This document shows, piece by piece, positions 7,390 through 14,133 of a stretch of DNA of 39,690 bases. Every line of letters begins with the position of its first letter. The stretch's first letter is position 1. The notes under the pieces were generated by a model. It saw only the letters and a program-made list of their open reading frames with translations, made no database searches and was not told the origin of the DNA. The position numbers and the translations under genes are program-made. The DNA is from Bacteroidales bacterium Bact_08. Its GTDB lineage: Bacteria > Bacteroidota > Bacteroidia > Bacteroidales > UBA932. The DNA lies in assembly GCA_001603425.1 (NCBI GenBank), contig LUYZ01000084.1:1-39690 (forward strand), in the 5' to 3' direction.

Positions 7390-8703
7390 ATGGCAGATTT
7401 CTTAATATATCTGATAAAGGGAGCAGCTCTATTAACAGTGTTCTATATTTTCTATAGACTATTGTTAAGTAAAGAGACTTTTCATAGGTTTAACCGTGTA
7501 GTTCTGCTTGTTACCACCGGGCTCTCATTTATTCTACCATTGTGTGTATTTACTATAGAGAGGGTTATCACTCTTCCTGCTCAAGAGGGTAGTGGGGTTG
7601 CAGATCCTGTAAATATAGATGCCGTTGTTAATAGAGATTTGGGGTTGGATTACATTTTTATCTCCATTTTTATAGTGGGATTATTAATAGTTTTAAGTAG
7701 AATTATCTTCTCTACATACAGCGTTTTGGCTATAATAAAAAGGAGTGAGAGGGTAGTATGTCAAAATGAGGAGATCTATATTAGCAGCAAAGATATCTCC
7801 CCTTTTAGTTGGATGAGCTACATAGTTATCCCTAAGGCCGATTATAATGCTCAAGACTATGCTCCAATTATTGCTCATGAGAGGGCTCATATAAAAATGA
7901 GGCATTCCTGGGACCTATTGTTTATAGATATAATCTCTCTTTTTCAGTGGTTTAATCCAATAATATGGATGCTTAAACAAGATATTAGAGCGCTTCATGA
8001 ATATGAGGCAGATAACAATGTGCTTAAAAATGGCATTAATGCAAAACAATATCAATATTTATTAATTAAAAAAGCTATCGGCAAGAGCGGCTACTCAGTT
8101 GCCAATAGCTTTAGTCACAGTACACTTAAAAACCGTATTACTATGATGTTAAAATCAAATTCAAATTGGAAAAGAGCCTTGAAGGCGCTTTACATTATCC
8201 CTATAATGGGATTCTCACTTTACGCAACAGCACAGACCAAGGTAACAGTAAAGGACACACTTCAAACCGATGGTAAAGTTAAAACAATTATTTTGGATGG
8301 GAAAAGAGTTTCTCAATTAGAGATAGATAAAATTAATCCAGACGATATTGCAAAAATGCGTGTTTTGAAAGGAACTGCAGCACTTGAAACTTTTGGTGTT
8401 GATGGTAAGGATGGAGTTTTAATTATTACCACCAAAAAATTTGCTTCTAAGATAGATGATATGAATCAGGGGACTATTAGGTTAAGAGTGGCAGACAAGG
8501 GTGCTTCTAGTAAAAATAGGCCATTAATTATTGTTGATGGAGTTAAAGTTGTGGAGAGCGACTTTAATTTAAATGAGATGGACCCTAAAACCATAGATAA
8601 TATATCTGTATTAAAAGATGCTAAAGCTATAGAAAAATATGGCGATGATGGTAAAAATGGTGTAATTATAATCAATACAAAAAAGAAGATTGAATCAAAG
8701 TAG
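7390..8703 (+). CDS. M56-family membrane metallopeptidase (BlaR1-like) with two plug-like C-terminal repeats
   Basis: This 437-residue membrane protein has hydrophobic segments near 1-22, 36-56, 88-108 and 264-282. The zinc site is HERAH at 163-167, with a downstream glutamate in ALHEYEAD (201-208) as likely third ligand, as in BlaR1/MecR1. Unlike BlaR1 there is no penicillin-binding sensor domain. Residues 283-437 instead hold two related repeats, each ending in a DGKxGV-like turn (GVDGKDGVLIITTKK near 336-350; GDDGKNGVIIINTKK near 418-432), resembling the plug-type folds of TonB-dependent receptors. It is probably co-transcribed with the BlaI-like gene and likely cleaves or triggers cleavage of that repressor. 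The sensed signal is unknown. Confidence 0.87.
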   Translation: MADFLIYLIKGAALLTVFYIFYRLLLSKETFHRFNRVVLLVTTGLSFILPLCVFTIERVITLPAQEGSGVADPVNIDAVVNRDLGLDYIFISIFIVGLLIVLSRIIFSTYSVLAIIKRSERVVCQNEEIYISSKDISPFSWMSYIVIPKADYNAQDYAPIIAHERAHIKMRHSWDLLFIDIISLFQWFNPIIWMLKQDIRALHEYEADNNVLKNGINAKQYQYLLIKKAIGKSGYSVANSFSHSTLKNRITMMLKSNSNWKRALKALYIIPIMGFSLYATAQTKVTVKDTLQTDGKVKTIILDGKRVSQLEIDKINPDDIAKMRVLKGTAALETFGVDGKDGVLIITTKKFASKIDDMNQGTIRLRVADKGASSKNRPLIIVDGVKVVESDFNLNEMDPKTIDNISVLKDAKAIEKYGDDGKNGVIIINTKKKIESK

Positions 8704-8722
8704 ATTCAGGACAATATAAATT

Positions 8723-8917
8723 TTGTATTTGCTGGACGGTTTCGACTCTCAGGACCCAGATGACTACATAAAAGGTTTCCCCTGGCATCCCCACATCAGG
8801 AGATGCCCAAAGAGTCGCCAAGGATGCTGGGGAGGCCCAATTGTAATGAACACCCGAGAAGAGCTAAACCACGCCTTTGCAGAACTCAAGAGTGGGACAT
8901 TTATAAAGCATTTCTAG
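8723..8917 (+). pseudogene. Pirin-family gene remnant with two internal deletions
   Basis: The reading frame starts without a credible start codon and shows pirin N-terminal sequence (LLDGFDSQDPDDYIKGFPWHPH). A second frame from 8794 then reads HQEMPKESPRMLG, the pirin motif that normally lies tens of residues further on. The first frame then resumes with GPIVMNTREELNHAFAELKSGTF, the pirin C-terminus, and a stop at 8915-8917. About 65 codons remain of a family usually 230-300 residues long, so the gene has lost its 5' end and most of both cupin domains. The three pieces are in the correct order, showing decay by deletion. Its GC content is visibly higher than its neighbours. No function is expected; a short translated peptide cannot be excluded. 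Confidence 0.8.
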
Positions 8918-8935
8918 TAGAATTAGGATTTTTTG

Positions 8936-8981
8936 TTTTGTTTCCAAAATTCATCATATTTGTAGAATAATAGAAACAAAA
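8936..8981 (+). promoter_or_regulatory. abiE promoter with flanking inverted repeat (candidate AbiEi operator)
   Basis: TTTTGTTTC at 8936-8944 is the exact inverse of GAAACAAAA at 8973-8981. Between them lies CATATTTG (near 8958), one mismatch from the -7 consensus. The right arm touches the start codon of the antitoxin gene. AbiEi antitoxins of other AbiE systems are known to bind inverted repeats in their own promoter, so this is the natural candidate operator. Confidence 0.6.
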
Positions 8982-9595
8982 TGAATTATATTGAATTTAG
9001 AAATAATTTTATAGAAGTTGGATGTATTGCCACATATCAGATTATGGCGCAATACCCATACTTTAATCCAAATAACTTAACACGATGGACACGTCAGGGG
9101 TTGTTGGTGAAGTTGCGTCAAGGGTATTATGCATTTCCTGAGATGAAGGAGCAATCTGATTTTGCACTATACGTTTCTAATCGAATATATAAGCCATCGT
9201 ATATAAGTCTCCACACCACACTGGCTTTTTATGGAGTAATTCCCGAGGCTATTACTCAAATTACAGGGGTGTCATCACTCAAAACCGCAGAGTTTCAGAA
9301 CGACTTTGGAGTATATACGTACAAGACAATCAAGCCTGAGTTGATGTTTGGATATGAGTTAAAGCCATTTGGTAATCGAATAATCCAATTTGCTCACCCA
9401 GAAAAGGCATTGCTTGACTTGCTATATCTCTATCCGTTTTATAATACCCAAGAGGAAATGGAGGAGTTGCGGTTGGATGAAGACTATTTAACAAACGATC
9501 TCGACATAAAAAGACTTGATGAATATACAGCTCGATTCGGAAATAAGGTTCTTGCAAAGCGAATTGAACTAATGAAAAAAACTTACGGAATATGA
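8981..9595 (+). CDS. abiEi: AbiEi-type antitoxin (type IV toxin-antitoxin)
   Basis: This 204-residue protein has the AbiEi layout: an N-terminal winged helix (LTRWTRQGLLVKLRQGYYAFPE, about residues 28-49) followed by the antitoxin domain (SYISLHTTLAFYGVIPEA, ITGVSSLKTAEF and IQFAHPEKALLDLLYLYPF). In characterised AbiE systems the antitoxin does not bind the toxin protein; it antagonises it and represses the operon through its winged helix. Its stop overlaps the next gene's start in ATGA, so the pair is translationally coupled. The inverted repeat around the promoter fits autoregulation. It lies in an accessory block next to CRISPR-Cas, consistent with a phage-defence role, which is inferred. 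Confidence 0.88.
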   Translation: MNYIEFRNNFIEVGCIATYQIMAQYPYFNPNNLTRWTRQGLLVKLRQGYYAFPEMKEQSDFALYVSNRIYKPSYISLHTTLAFYGVIPEAITQITGVSSLKTAEFQNDFGVYTYKTIKPELMFGYELKPFGNRIIQFAHPEKALLDLLYLYPFYNTQEEMEELRLDEDYLTNDLDIKRLDEYTARFGNKVLAKRIELMKKTYGI

Positions 9596-10374
9596 TAGAA
9601 TTAGAACAGATAAAAGGGTACTTCCCTGCCGTACTTAGAGCAAATACCACCTTTCAGAAATATATGGTCAAAGAGTATATTCAACTTATGATACTCGACT
9701 TTTTGTCAACATCGCCATATATTCAGAAAGTTGTCTTTATCGGAGGAACAAACCTGAGGCTTGTAAAGGGGATAGATAGATTTTCGGAGGATTTAGACTT
9801 CGACTGCAAAAACTTCTCACAGGAGGAGTTTGTGAAGATGACCGATGAGATTCTGACCTTTTTGCTACGCTCTGGACTTCGTGTCGAGACTCGCGACAAT
9901 GCAAACGATAAGCTCAAAGCATATCGTCGCAATCTCTATTTCCCGGAGTTGCTTTTTGAATTGGGTCTATCAGGATATAGAGAAGAGAGGTTTCTTGTGA
10001 AAGTTGAGAGCCAAGACCAAGAATATGATTATAAACCGCAAGTAGTTAATATCAAACGTACTGGATTCTTCTTTCCTTTCCCCGTGCCTCCTGATTCGAC
10101 TCTTTGTGCGATGAAGTTGTCCGCCCTCTTAACACGTCAAAAAGGACGAGATTTTTACGATGCTATGTTTCTGTTGGGGCAAGTTGAACCTGACTATTTT
10201 TATTTGGCTGAAAAAAGAGGTATCCACAATAAAGAAGAACTTAAAGCGGCATTAACAGAAACGACCGAGACCACCGATTTAAAGAAGAAATATCGTGATT
10301 TCGAACATCTGTTATTTAATAAGGCAAATGCAGAGAAGGTATTGCGTTTCGCAGAGTTTGTAAAAGAGTTATAA
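9592..10374 (+). CDS. abiEii: AbiEii-type nucleotidyltransferase toxin
   Basis: The protein has 260 residues. The nucleotidyltransferase core is clear: GGTNLRLVKGIDRFSEDLDFD at residues 51-71 holds the glycine motif and the DxD metal-binding pair. Further on, MKLSALLTRQKGRDFYDAMFLL (about 172-193) is the conserved K...R.K.RD.YD helix of the AbiEii/AbiGii group. Family members are toxins of type IV systems; some transfer nucleotides to tRNA and halt growth. I see no missing catalytic residue. It overlaps the antitoxin gene by four bases. The substrate of this member is unknown. Confidence 0.88.
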   Translation: MIELEQIKGYFPAVLRANTTFQKYMVKEYIQLMILDFLSTSPYIQKVVFIGGTNLRLVKGIDRFSEDLDFDCKNFSQEEFVKMTDEILTFLLRSGLRVETRDNANDKLKAYRRNLYFPELLFELGLSGYREERFLVKVESQDQEYDYKPQVVNIKRTGFFFPFPVPPDSTLCAMKLSALLTRQKGRDFYDAMFLLGQVEPDYFYLAEKRGIHNKEELKAALTETTETTDLKKKYRDFEHLLFNKANAEKVLRFAEFVKEL

Positions 10375-10430
10375 GCTAGGGGCAGCAAGAATACGATGCT
10401 TTCCGTGAAAAAATACTAAAAGCAAAAATG

Positions 10431-10490
10431 ACTAACAATCATATTACTAATAATGTTGTTACTAATAAAGTTATTACTTATATTTGTGCT
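10431..10490 (+). repeat. Four degenerate 15-bp tandem repeats overlapping the ATPase promoter
   Basis: Units at 10431, 10446, 10461 and 10476 read ACTAACAATCATATT, ACTAATAATGTTGTT, ACTAATAAAGTTATT and ACTTATATTTGTGCT. The first three share ACTAAyAAn and a T-rich end; the fourth keeps ACT-TAT and contains the promoter -7 box. Period-15 direct repeats at a promoter look like binding sites for a protein acting cooperatively, possibly the downstream gene product or a lost regulator. Confidence 0.6.
10456..10486 (+). promoter_or_regulatory. Promoter of the AAA ATPase gene
   Basis: TTG at 10456-10458, then 20 bases, then a perfect TATATTTG at 10479-10486. The predicted start is near 10493, about 23 bases before the ATG at 10516. 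It sits inside the 15-bp tandem repeats. Confidence 0.7.
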
Positions 10491-10515
10491 AGAACAGATG
10501 TAATAGATTAGCATT

Positions 10516-11646
10516 ATGGAAAACAAGCCTTTTATATTCGGAGTAGCTACTTCTGGCGACAACTTCACAGATAGAGAAAAGGAGACAACTCGTCTGCTCT
10601 CGAATTTCACGCACGGAGTAAATACGGTGCTTATATCTCCTCGTAGATGGGGCAAAACCTCATTGGTGAAGAAAGTTTGCAAAATGGCTCAATCCGACAA
10701 ACTGAAAATTGTATATTTGGATATATTCTCGTGCCGAACCGACAGAGAATTTTATGACGCTTTTGCATCGGCAGTTTTGAAACAGACCTCTTCAAAATTT
10801 GATGAGATAATAGAAAACAGCAAAATTTTCCTTTCACGGATAAGTCTAAAATTCACAATGGGTTCAGACCCAATGTCCGATTTTTCTATATCATTGGAGT
10901 TGAACCAAAAGAGTGATGATATTGATGAAATTCTGCAATTGCCCGAAAAGATTGCACAGAAAAAAGGGGTGCGGATTGTTATCTGCATTGATGAATTTCA
11001 ACAAATAGCTGAGTTTAAAGATTCAAAATATTTTCAGAAACGTTTACGTTCGGTATGGCAACTTCAGCAGTCGGTGTCGTACTGCCTGTTTGGCAGCAAA
11101 AAGCACCTGATGAATGAACTTTTCGAGAAGAAGAGCCTGCCGTTTTACAAATTCGGGGACTCTATATACTTACCAAAAATATCGACTGCCGATTGGATTT
11201 CATATATCTGTGAACGTTTTGAAAGTACGGGCAAACATATCTCCAAAGAGTTAGCCGAGCGGGTTTGCGTAGCAGTTGACAATCACTCATCTTATGTTCA
11301 GCAGTTAGCATGGCTATTATGGATTCACACACAGCACACCGCAACTGAACAGGATTTTGCAGAGGCACACCAAGATTTAATTGACCAAAACACGCCACTA
11401 TTTGAGAAACAGACAGAAAATCTTTCTGCCTATCAAATGAATTTCCTTCGTGCCCTTGTTGATGGAGTTCATAGTGAATTTACCTCTGCGGAGATTTTAC
11501 AGAAATATCAGCTTAGCTCTTCGGCAAATGTGAGCACCATTAAGCGAGCACTTATTAAAAAAGAGCTGATAGAGACCGAGAACAAGCAGGTGCAGTTAGC
11601 TGACCCTGTTATGAAGCTTTGGTTAAAACAGGAGTTTGCTAAATAA
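10516..11646 (+). CDS. AAA-type ATPase, archaeal ATPase-like family
   Basis: This 376-residue P-loop protein has Walker A at 41-49 (SPRRWGKTS, the family's variant with tryptophan before GKT) and Walker B at 154-164 (IVICIDEFQQI). A region follows that resembles the sensor and arginine-finger part (SVSYCLFGSKKHLMNELFEKK), and then a C-terminal winged-helix-like part from about residue 300 (YQMNFLRALVDG...TSAEILQKYQLSSSANVSTIKRALIKKELIE) ending in LADPVMKLWLKQEF. The N-terminus FIFGVATSGDNFTDREKE is typical of stand-alone ATPases common in Bacteroidetes and archaea, often near mobile or defence genes. The role of this group is not established. It has its own promoter within tandem repeats and a terminator at 11743. 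Confidence 0.82.
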   Translation: MENKPFIFGVATSGDNFTDREKETTRLLSNFTHGVNTVLISPRRWGKTSLVKKVCKMAQSDKLKIVYLDIFSCRTDREFYDAFASAVLKQTSSKFDEIIENSKIFLSRISLKFTMGSDPMSDFSISLELNQKSDDIDEILQLPEKIAQKKGVRIVICIDEFQQIAEFKDSKYFQKRLRSVWQLQQSVSYCLFGSKKHLMNELFEKKSLPFYKFGDSIYLPKISTADWISYICERFESTGKHISKELAERVCVAVDNHSSYVQQLAWLLWIHTQHTATEQDFAEAHQDLIDQNTPLFEKQTENLSAYQMNFLRALVDGVHSEFTSAEILQKYQLSSSANVSTIKRALIKKELIETENKQVQLADPVMKLWLKQEFAK

Positions 11647-11742
11647 GTGTAACTATCAGAGAGTCTGTGCAAAAACTTCATTCAATCGTTGATAATTCCA
11701 CCCCAAATAGTTCTATAAATACTTGGATCATTTAAATAAAAA

Positions 11743-11782
11743 ATGGCTAACAAGTTATTTTTTCAACTGTTAGCCATTTTTA
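11743..11782. terminator. Bidirectional terminator between the ATPase gene and tRNA-Leu
   Basis: A 10-bp stem (ATGGCTAACA / TGTTAGCCAT) is flanked by A-runs on the left and T-runs on the right. It can end the ATPase transcript on the plus strand and the tRNA-Leu transcript on the minus strand. The loop holds a further short GTT/AAC pairing. Confidence 0.85.
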
Positions 11783-11785
11783 GAG

Positions 11786-11869
11786 TACCCGGAGCCGGGG
11801 TCGAACCGGCACAGCCTTGCGGCTACTGGTGTTTGAGACCAGCGCGTCTACCGATTCCGCCATCCGGGC
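11786..11869 (-). tRNA. tRNA-Leu (anticodon CAA)
   Basis: The gene is 84 nt with a long variable arm. The acceptor stem is GCCCGGA with TCCGGGT (G-U at the end), and the D-loop contains GGTAGACGC. The anticodon stem CTGGT/ACCAG encloses the loop CTCAAAC, giving anticodon CAA for UUG codons. The T-arm reads GGTTCGACCCC. CCA is not encoded. Its 3' end faces the accessory block on the left, the usual side for integration of mobile islands. Confidence 0.97.
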
Positions 11870-11888
11870 AGTTGGTAAACTTGGAGTG

Positions 11889-11918
11889 CAAAAGTAGTTA
11901 ATTTTTTTTTTATTACAA
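11889..11918 (-). promoter_or_regulatory. tRNA-Leu promoter
   Basis: On the minus strand TTG (complement of 11916-11918), 19 bases, then TACTTTTG (complement of 11889-11896) form a good consensus promoter. The expected start is about 14 bases before the mature tRNA 5' end. Confidence 0.75.
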
Positions 11919-11956
11919 TATTTTGCGTGCAGATTATTTTTGTTTGATAAATTATC

Positions 11957-12110
11957 TACCTTTGCACAGTTATAAGAGAAGGGAATCTCGTGCAAATCGA
12001 GAACAGTACCCGCTGCTGTAATGTCTGCCCGTTTGGGTTATTTGCGTTCTAACCACTGCTTATGCGGGAAGGTGCAAATGTAAAGACTAAGTCAGAAAAC
12101 CTGCTTATAC
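11957..12110 (+). promoter_or_regulatory. Cobalamin riboswitch with upstream -7 box
   Basis: A -7 box TACCTTTG (11957-11964) precedes a cobalamin riboswitch. Recognisable elements in order are GGGAATC, then GTGCAAATCGAGAACAG, ACCCGCTGCTGTAATG (the conserved core around 12007-12023), ACCACTG (12052-12058), GCGGGAAGG, and the closing AAGTCAGAAAACCTGC (about 12089-12104). Closing stem P1 can form between TTATAAG near 11970 and CTTATAC near 12104. The expression platform to 12149 has no clear terminator; GGGAGAG just before the ATG suggests control of ribosome access. It should shut off the downstream btuB-btuG genes when adenosyl- or other cobalamin is plentiful. Confidence 0.93.
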
Positions 12111-12149
12111 ATATTATTAATTAATCGAACTTTCGGGAGATAGGGAGAG

Positions 12150-14123
12150 ATGTTTAGGCATTTGTACAATATTACTGTTTTTCTTTTTTTTACATTTTGT
12201 TGTAGTGTAGGGGTAACTGCTACTACAATACCTCTGGACCAAACTGGTGAGTATAGTCAATCAGATACTTTAAAAAGTAGTAGATTAGATTCTCTTGTGG
12301 TCATCTCATTTTCGGCAGCCCCTTTAAAAAACAGATCATTTATGACAGGTACAAAGGTGCAGTCTGTTTCTGAGTTGGAGTTATCTAATAGCAAAGCGCA
12401 AACTCTATCGGACTATCTAAAAGAGAGCAGCCCAATATATATAAAGGAGTACGGAAGAGGTATGGGCTCTTTTATCTCCATAAGGGGTACCTCATCTTCT
12501 CATACATCAATTGTTTGGAATGGGATGGATCTATCTGTTCCCACAATGGGTCAGGCCGATCTTTCACATGTGCCGCTCTATTTTTTTGACAATATGGATA
12601 TTCATGTTGGTGGTGGATCTGCATTATATGGTAATGGTAGTATTGGTGGTAGTATACAGCTCTCTACCCAGCCAAAGTGGAGAGAGGGGTGGAGTGGTGA
12701 TGCTTTTTTATCTATGGGTAGCTATTCAACCTATTTTGGAGGCTCTACGGTCCGTTACTCAAATAGTAAAATTGAGAGTAGGTCTAGTTTGTACTATTCA
12801 GGATCGGAAAATAATTTTAGTTTTATAAATAATACCAAACCAAATGCTCCAAAAGAGAGGCAAAATAATGCACAATACTCCAATTGGGGGCTTTTGCAAG
12901 AGGTCAACTACAGAGCTGGAGAGAGTGGAAACATCTCGTTTAATATATGGTATCTAGATTTTGACAGAGAGATACAGCCATCCGTATCTTCCAATGATAG
13001 ACCAGAGAGTTATGCCTCTATATATGATAATAACCTAAGAACATCTTTGACATATAGTGGCCAGAGTTCTGGTGATGGTGGTAAATCTAGCTTTTTATAC
13101 TCCATGGCAATATCTTATTCTCATGATAAAGAGAGGTATAAAGAGGATGTAATAGAGTCCTCTAGATATAAAGCAAATGCAAATATCCAGTATTCGATTA
13201 GTGGACTTACTGCAAAAACAGGTGTCTCATATGAATCTATTGTACCAACCGTGGATTCATATATGAGTGATGTTAATGAAAAAAGGAGCTCGATCTATCT
13301 TCTAATGAGATATGGAGCTTTTAATAATGCAGTTATATTCTCTGGTGGTGTAAGAGGTGGTTCAATAACAAATAGCTCTATACCATTAATGCCCTCTTTG
13401 GGCGCAACTCTATTTTTACATAATAGCTTCAACTACTCTTTGTCGTTAAGATCTTCTCTTTCCAAGAGTGTTAAGGTACCAACACTCAACGATAGGTATT
13501 GGGGCGGAGTACATAAATATCTCAAAAATGAGTCATCGGTAACTGCAGAGGGTGGTTTAGATTTTTCGTTATATCATAGTAGGGGTGCAGTAAACTCCTT
13601 TATAACTCTATATAGAAGCAGTGTAGATAATTGGATTAGATGGTTTCCTGCTGGGCAGGTTTGGAGGCCTCAAAATATTCCTCATGTTGTGTCAAAAGGT
13701 ATTGAGTTTGGCCTCTCTGCCGATTATAAGTTTGCGGAGTATCTTATTAAGGGTTATGCCAATTATAACTATGTAGATGTAAAAACAATTAAAGCATTGT
13801 GGCAGCACGACCCAGCAGTTGGTAAACAGTTGGCCTACCAGCCAAGACATCGGTTAACAACTGGCTTGTCTGTAAAAAGAGAGAAAACAGAGCTGTTTAT
13901 TAATGGATCATATACCGGAGAGAGAACAACAATGGATATTTATGATAGATTAGATTCATATATTTTGGTGGATTCGGGAGTTAGATACTCAATAGTTTCC
14001 AATTTCGGAGATTTTAATATAGCTTTGATTGTTAAAAATATATTTAACAAAAATTATCAGAATATTAAGTTTTATGCAATGCCTGGTACAAACTGGCAAA
14101 TCAATCTAAAATACAATTTTTAA
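12150..14123 (+). CDS. btuB: TonB-dependent outer-membrane cobalamin receptor, BtuB-like
   Basis: This 657-residue receptor has an N-terminal signal peptide (about 1-24, FLFFTFCCSVGVTA). The plug domain runs from about 60 to 175: VQSVSELELSNSKAQTLSDYLKE, GMGSFISIRGTSSSHTSIVWNGMDL, and GGGSALYGNGSIGGSIQLST. The following 22-strand-type barrel ends in the aromatic terminus NWQINLKYNF. No carboxypeptidase-like N-terminal extension is present, so it is a short, non-SusC receptor. The immediately upstream cobalamin riboswitch and the downstream BtuG-like lipoprotein identify the substrate as vitamin B12 or related corrinoids, energised by TonB. A candidate Ton box is SLVVISFSA near residue 48, uncertain. 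Confidence 0.9.
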   Translation: MFRHLYNITVFLFFTFCCSVGVTATTIPLDQTGEYSQSDTLKSSRLDSLVVISFSAAPLKNRSFMTGTKVQSVSELELSNSKAQTLSDYLKESSPIYIKEYGRGMGSFISIRGTSSSHTSIVWNGMDLSVPTMGQADLSHVPLYFFDNMDIHVGGGSALYGNGSIGGSIQLSTQPKWREGWSGDAFLSMGSYSTYFGGSTVRYSNSKIESRSSLYYSGSENNFSFINNTKPNAPKERQNNAQYSNWGLLQEVNYRAGESGNISFNIWYLDFDREIQPSVSSNDRPESYASIYDNNLRTSLTYSGQSSGDGGKSSFLYSMAISYSHDKERYKEDVIESSRYKANANIQYSISGLTAKTGVSYESIVPTVDSYMSDVNEKRSSIYLLMRYGAFNNAVIFSGGVRGGSITNSSIPLMPSLGATLFLHNSFNYSLSLRSSLSKSVKVPTLNDRYWGGVHKYLKNESSVTAEGGLDFSLYHSRGAVNSFITLYRSSVDNWIRWFPAGQVWRPQNIPHVVSKGIEFGLSADYKFAEYLIKGYANYNYVDVKTIKALWQHDPAVGKQLAYQPRHRLTTGLSVKREKTELFINGSYTGERTTMDIYDRLDSYILVDSGVRYSIVSNFGDFNIALIVKNIFNKNYQNIKFYAMPGTNWQINLKYNF

Positions 14124-14133
14124 TTTTTAAAAT

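Larger units (their letters stand above)
10380..10511 (+). pseudogene. Short open reading-frame remnant or leader ORF upstream of the ATPase
   Basis: An open frame runs from just after the AbiEii stop to a TAG at 10509-10511, four bases before the ATPase start. It reads QEYDAFREKILKAK and then MTNNHITNNVVTNKVITYI and a short tail. It may be the C-terminal scrap of a lost gene, or, from ATG 10428, a 27-codon upstream ORF. Its second half is built from the 15-bp tandem repeat described separately, so the frame may be only a by-product of that repeat. I do not recognise the protein. Confidence 0.3.

Noticed and set aside
1-11700. Duplicated tRNA-Leu 3' end as an attachment site for the accessory block
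   Set aside because: I looked for a second copy of the T-arm and acceptor sequence to the left and saw none; no integrase gene is present either.
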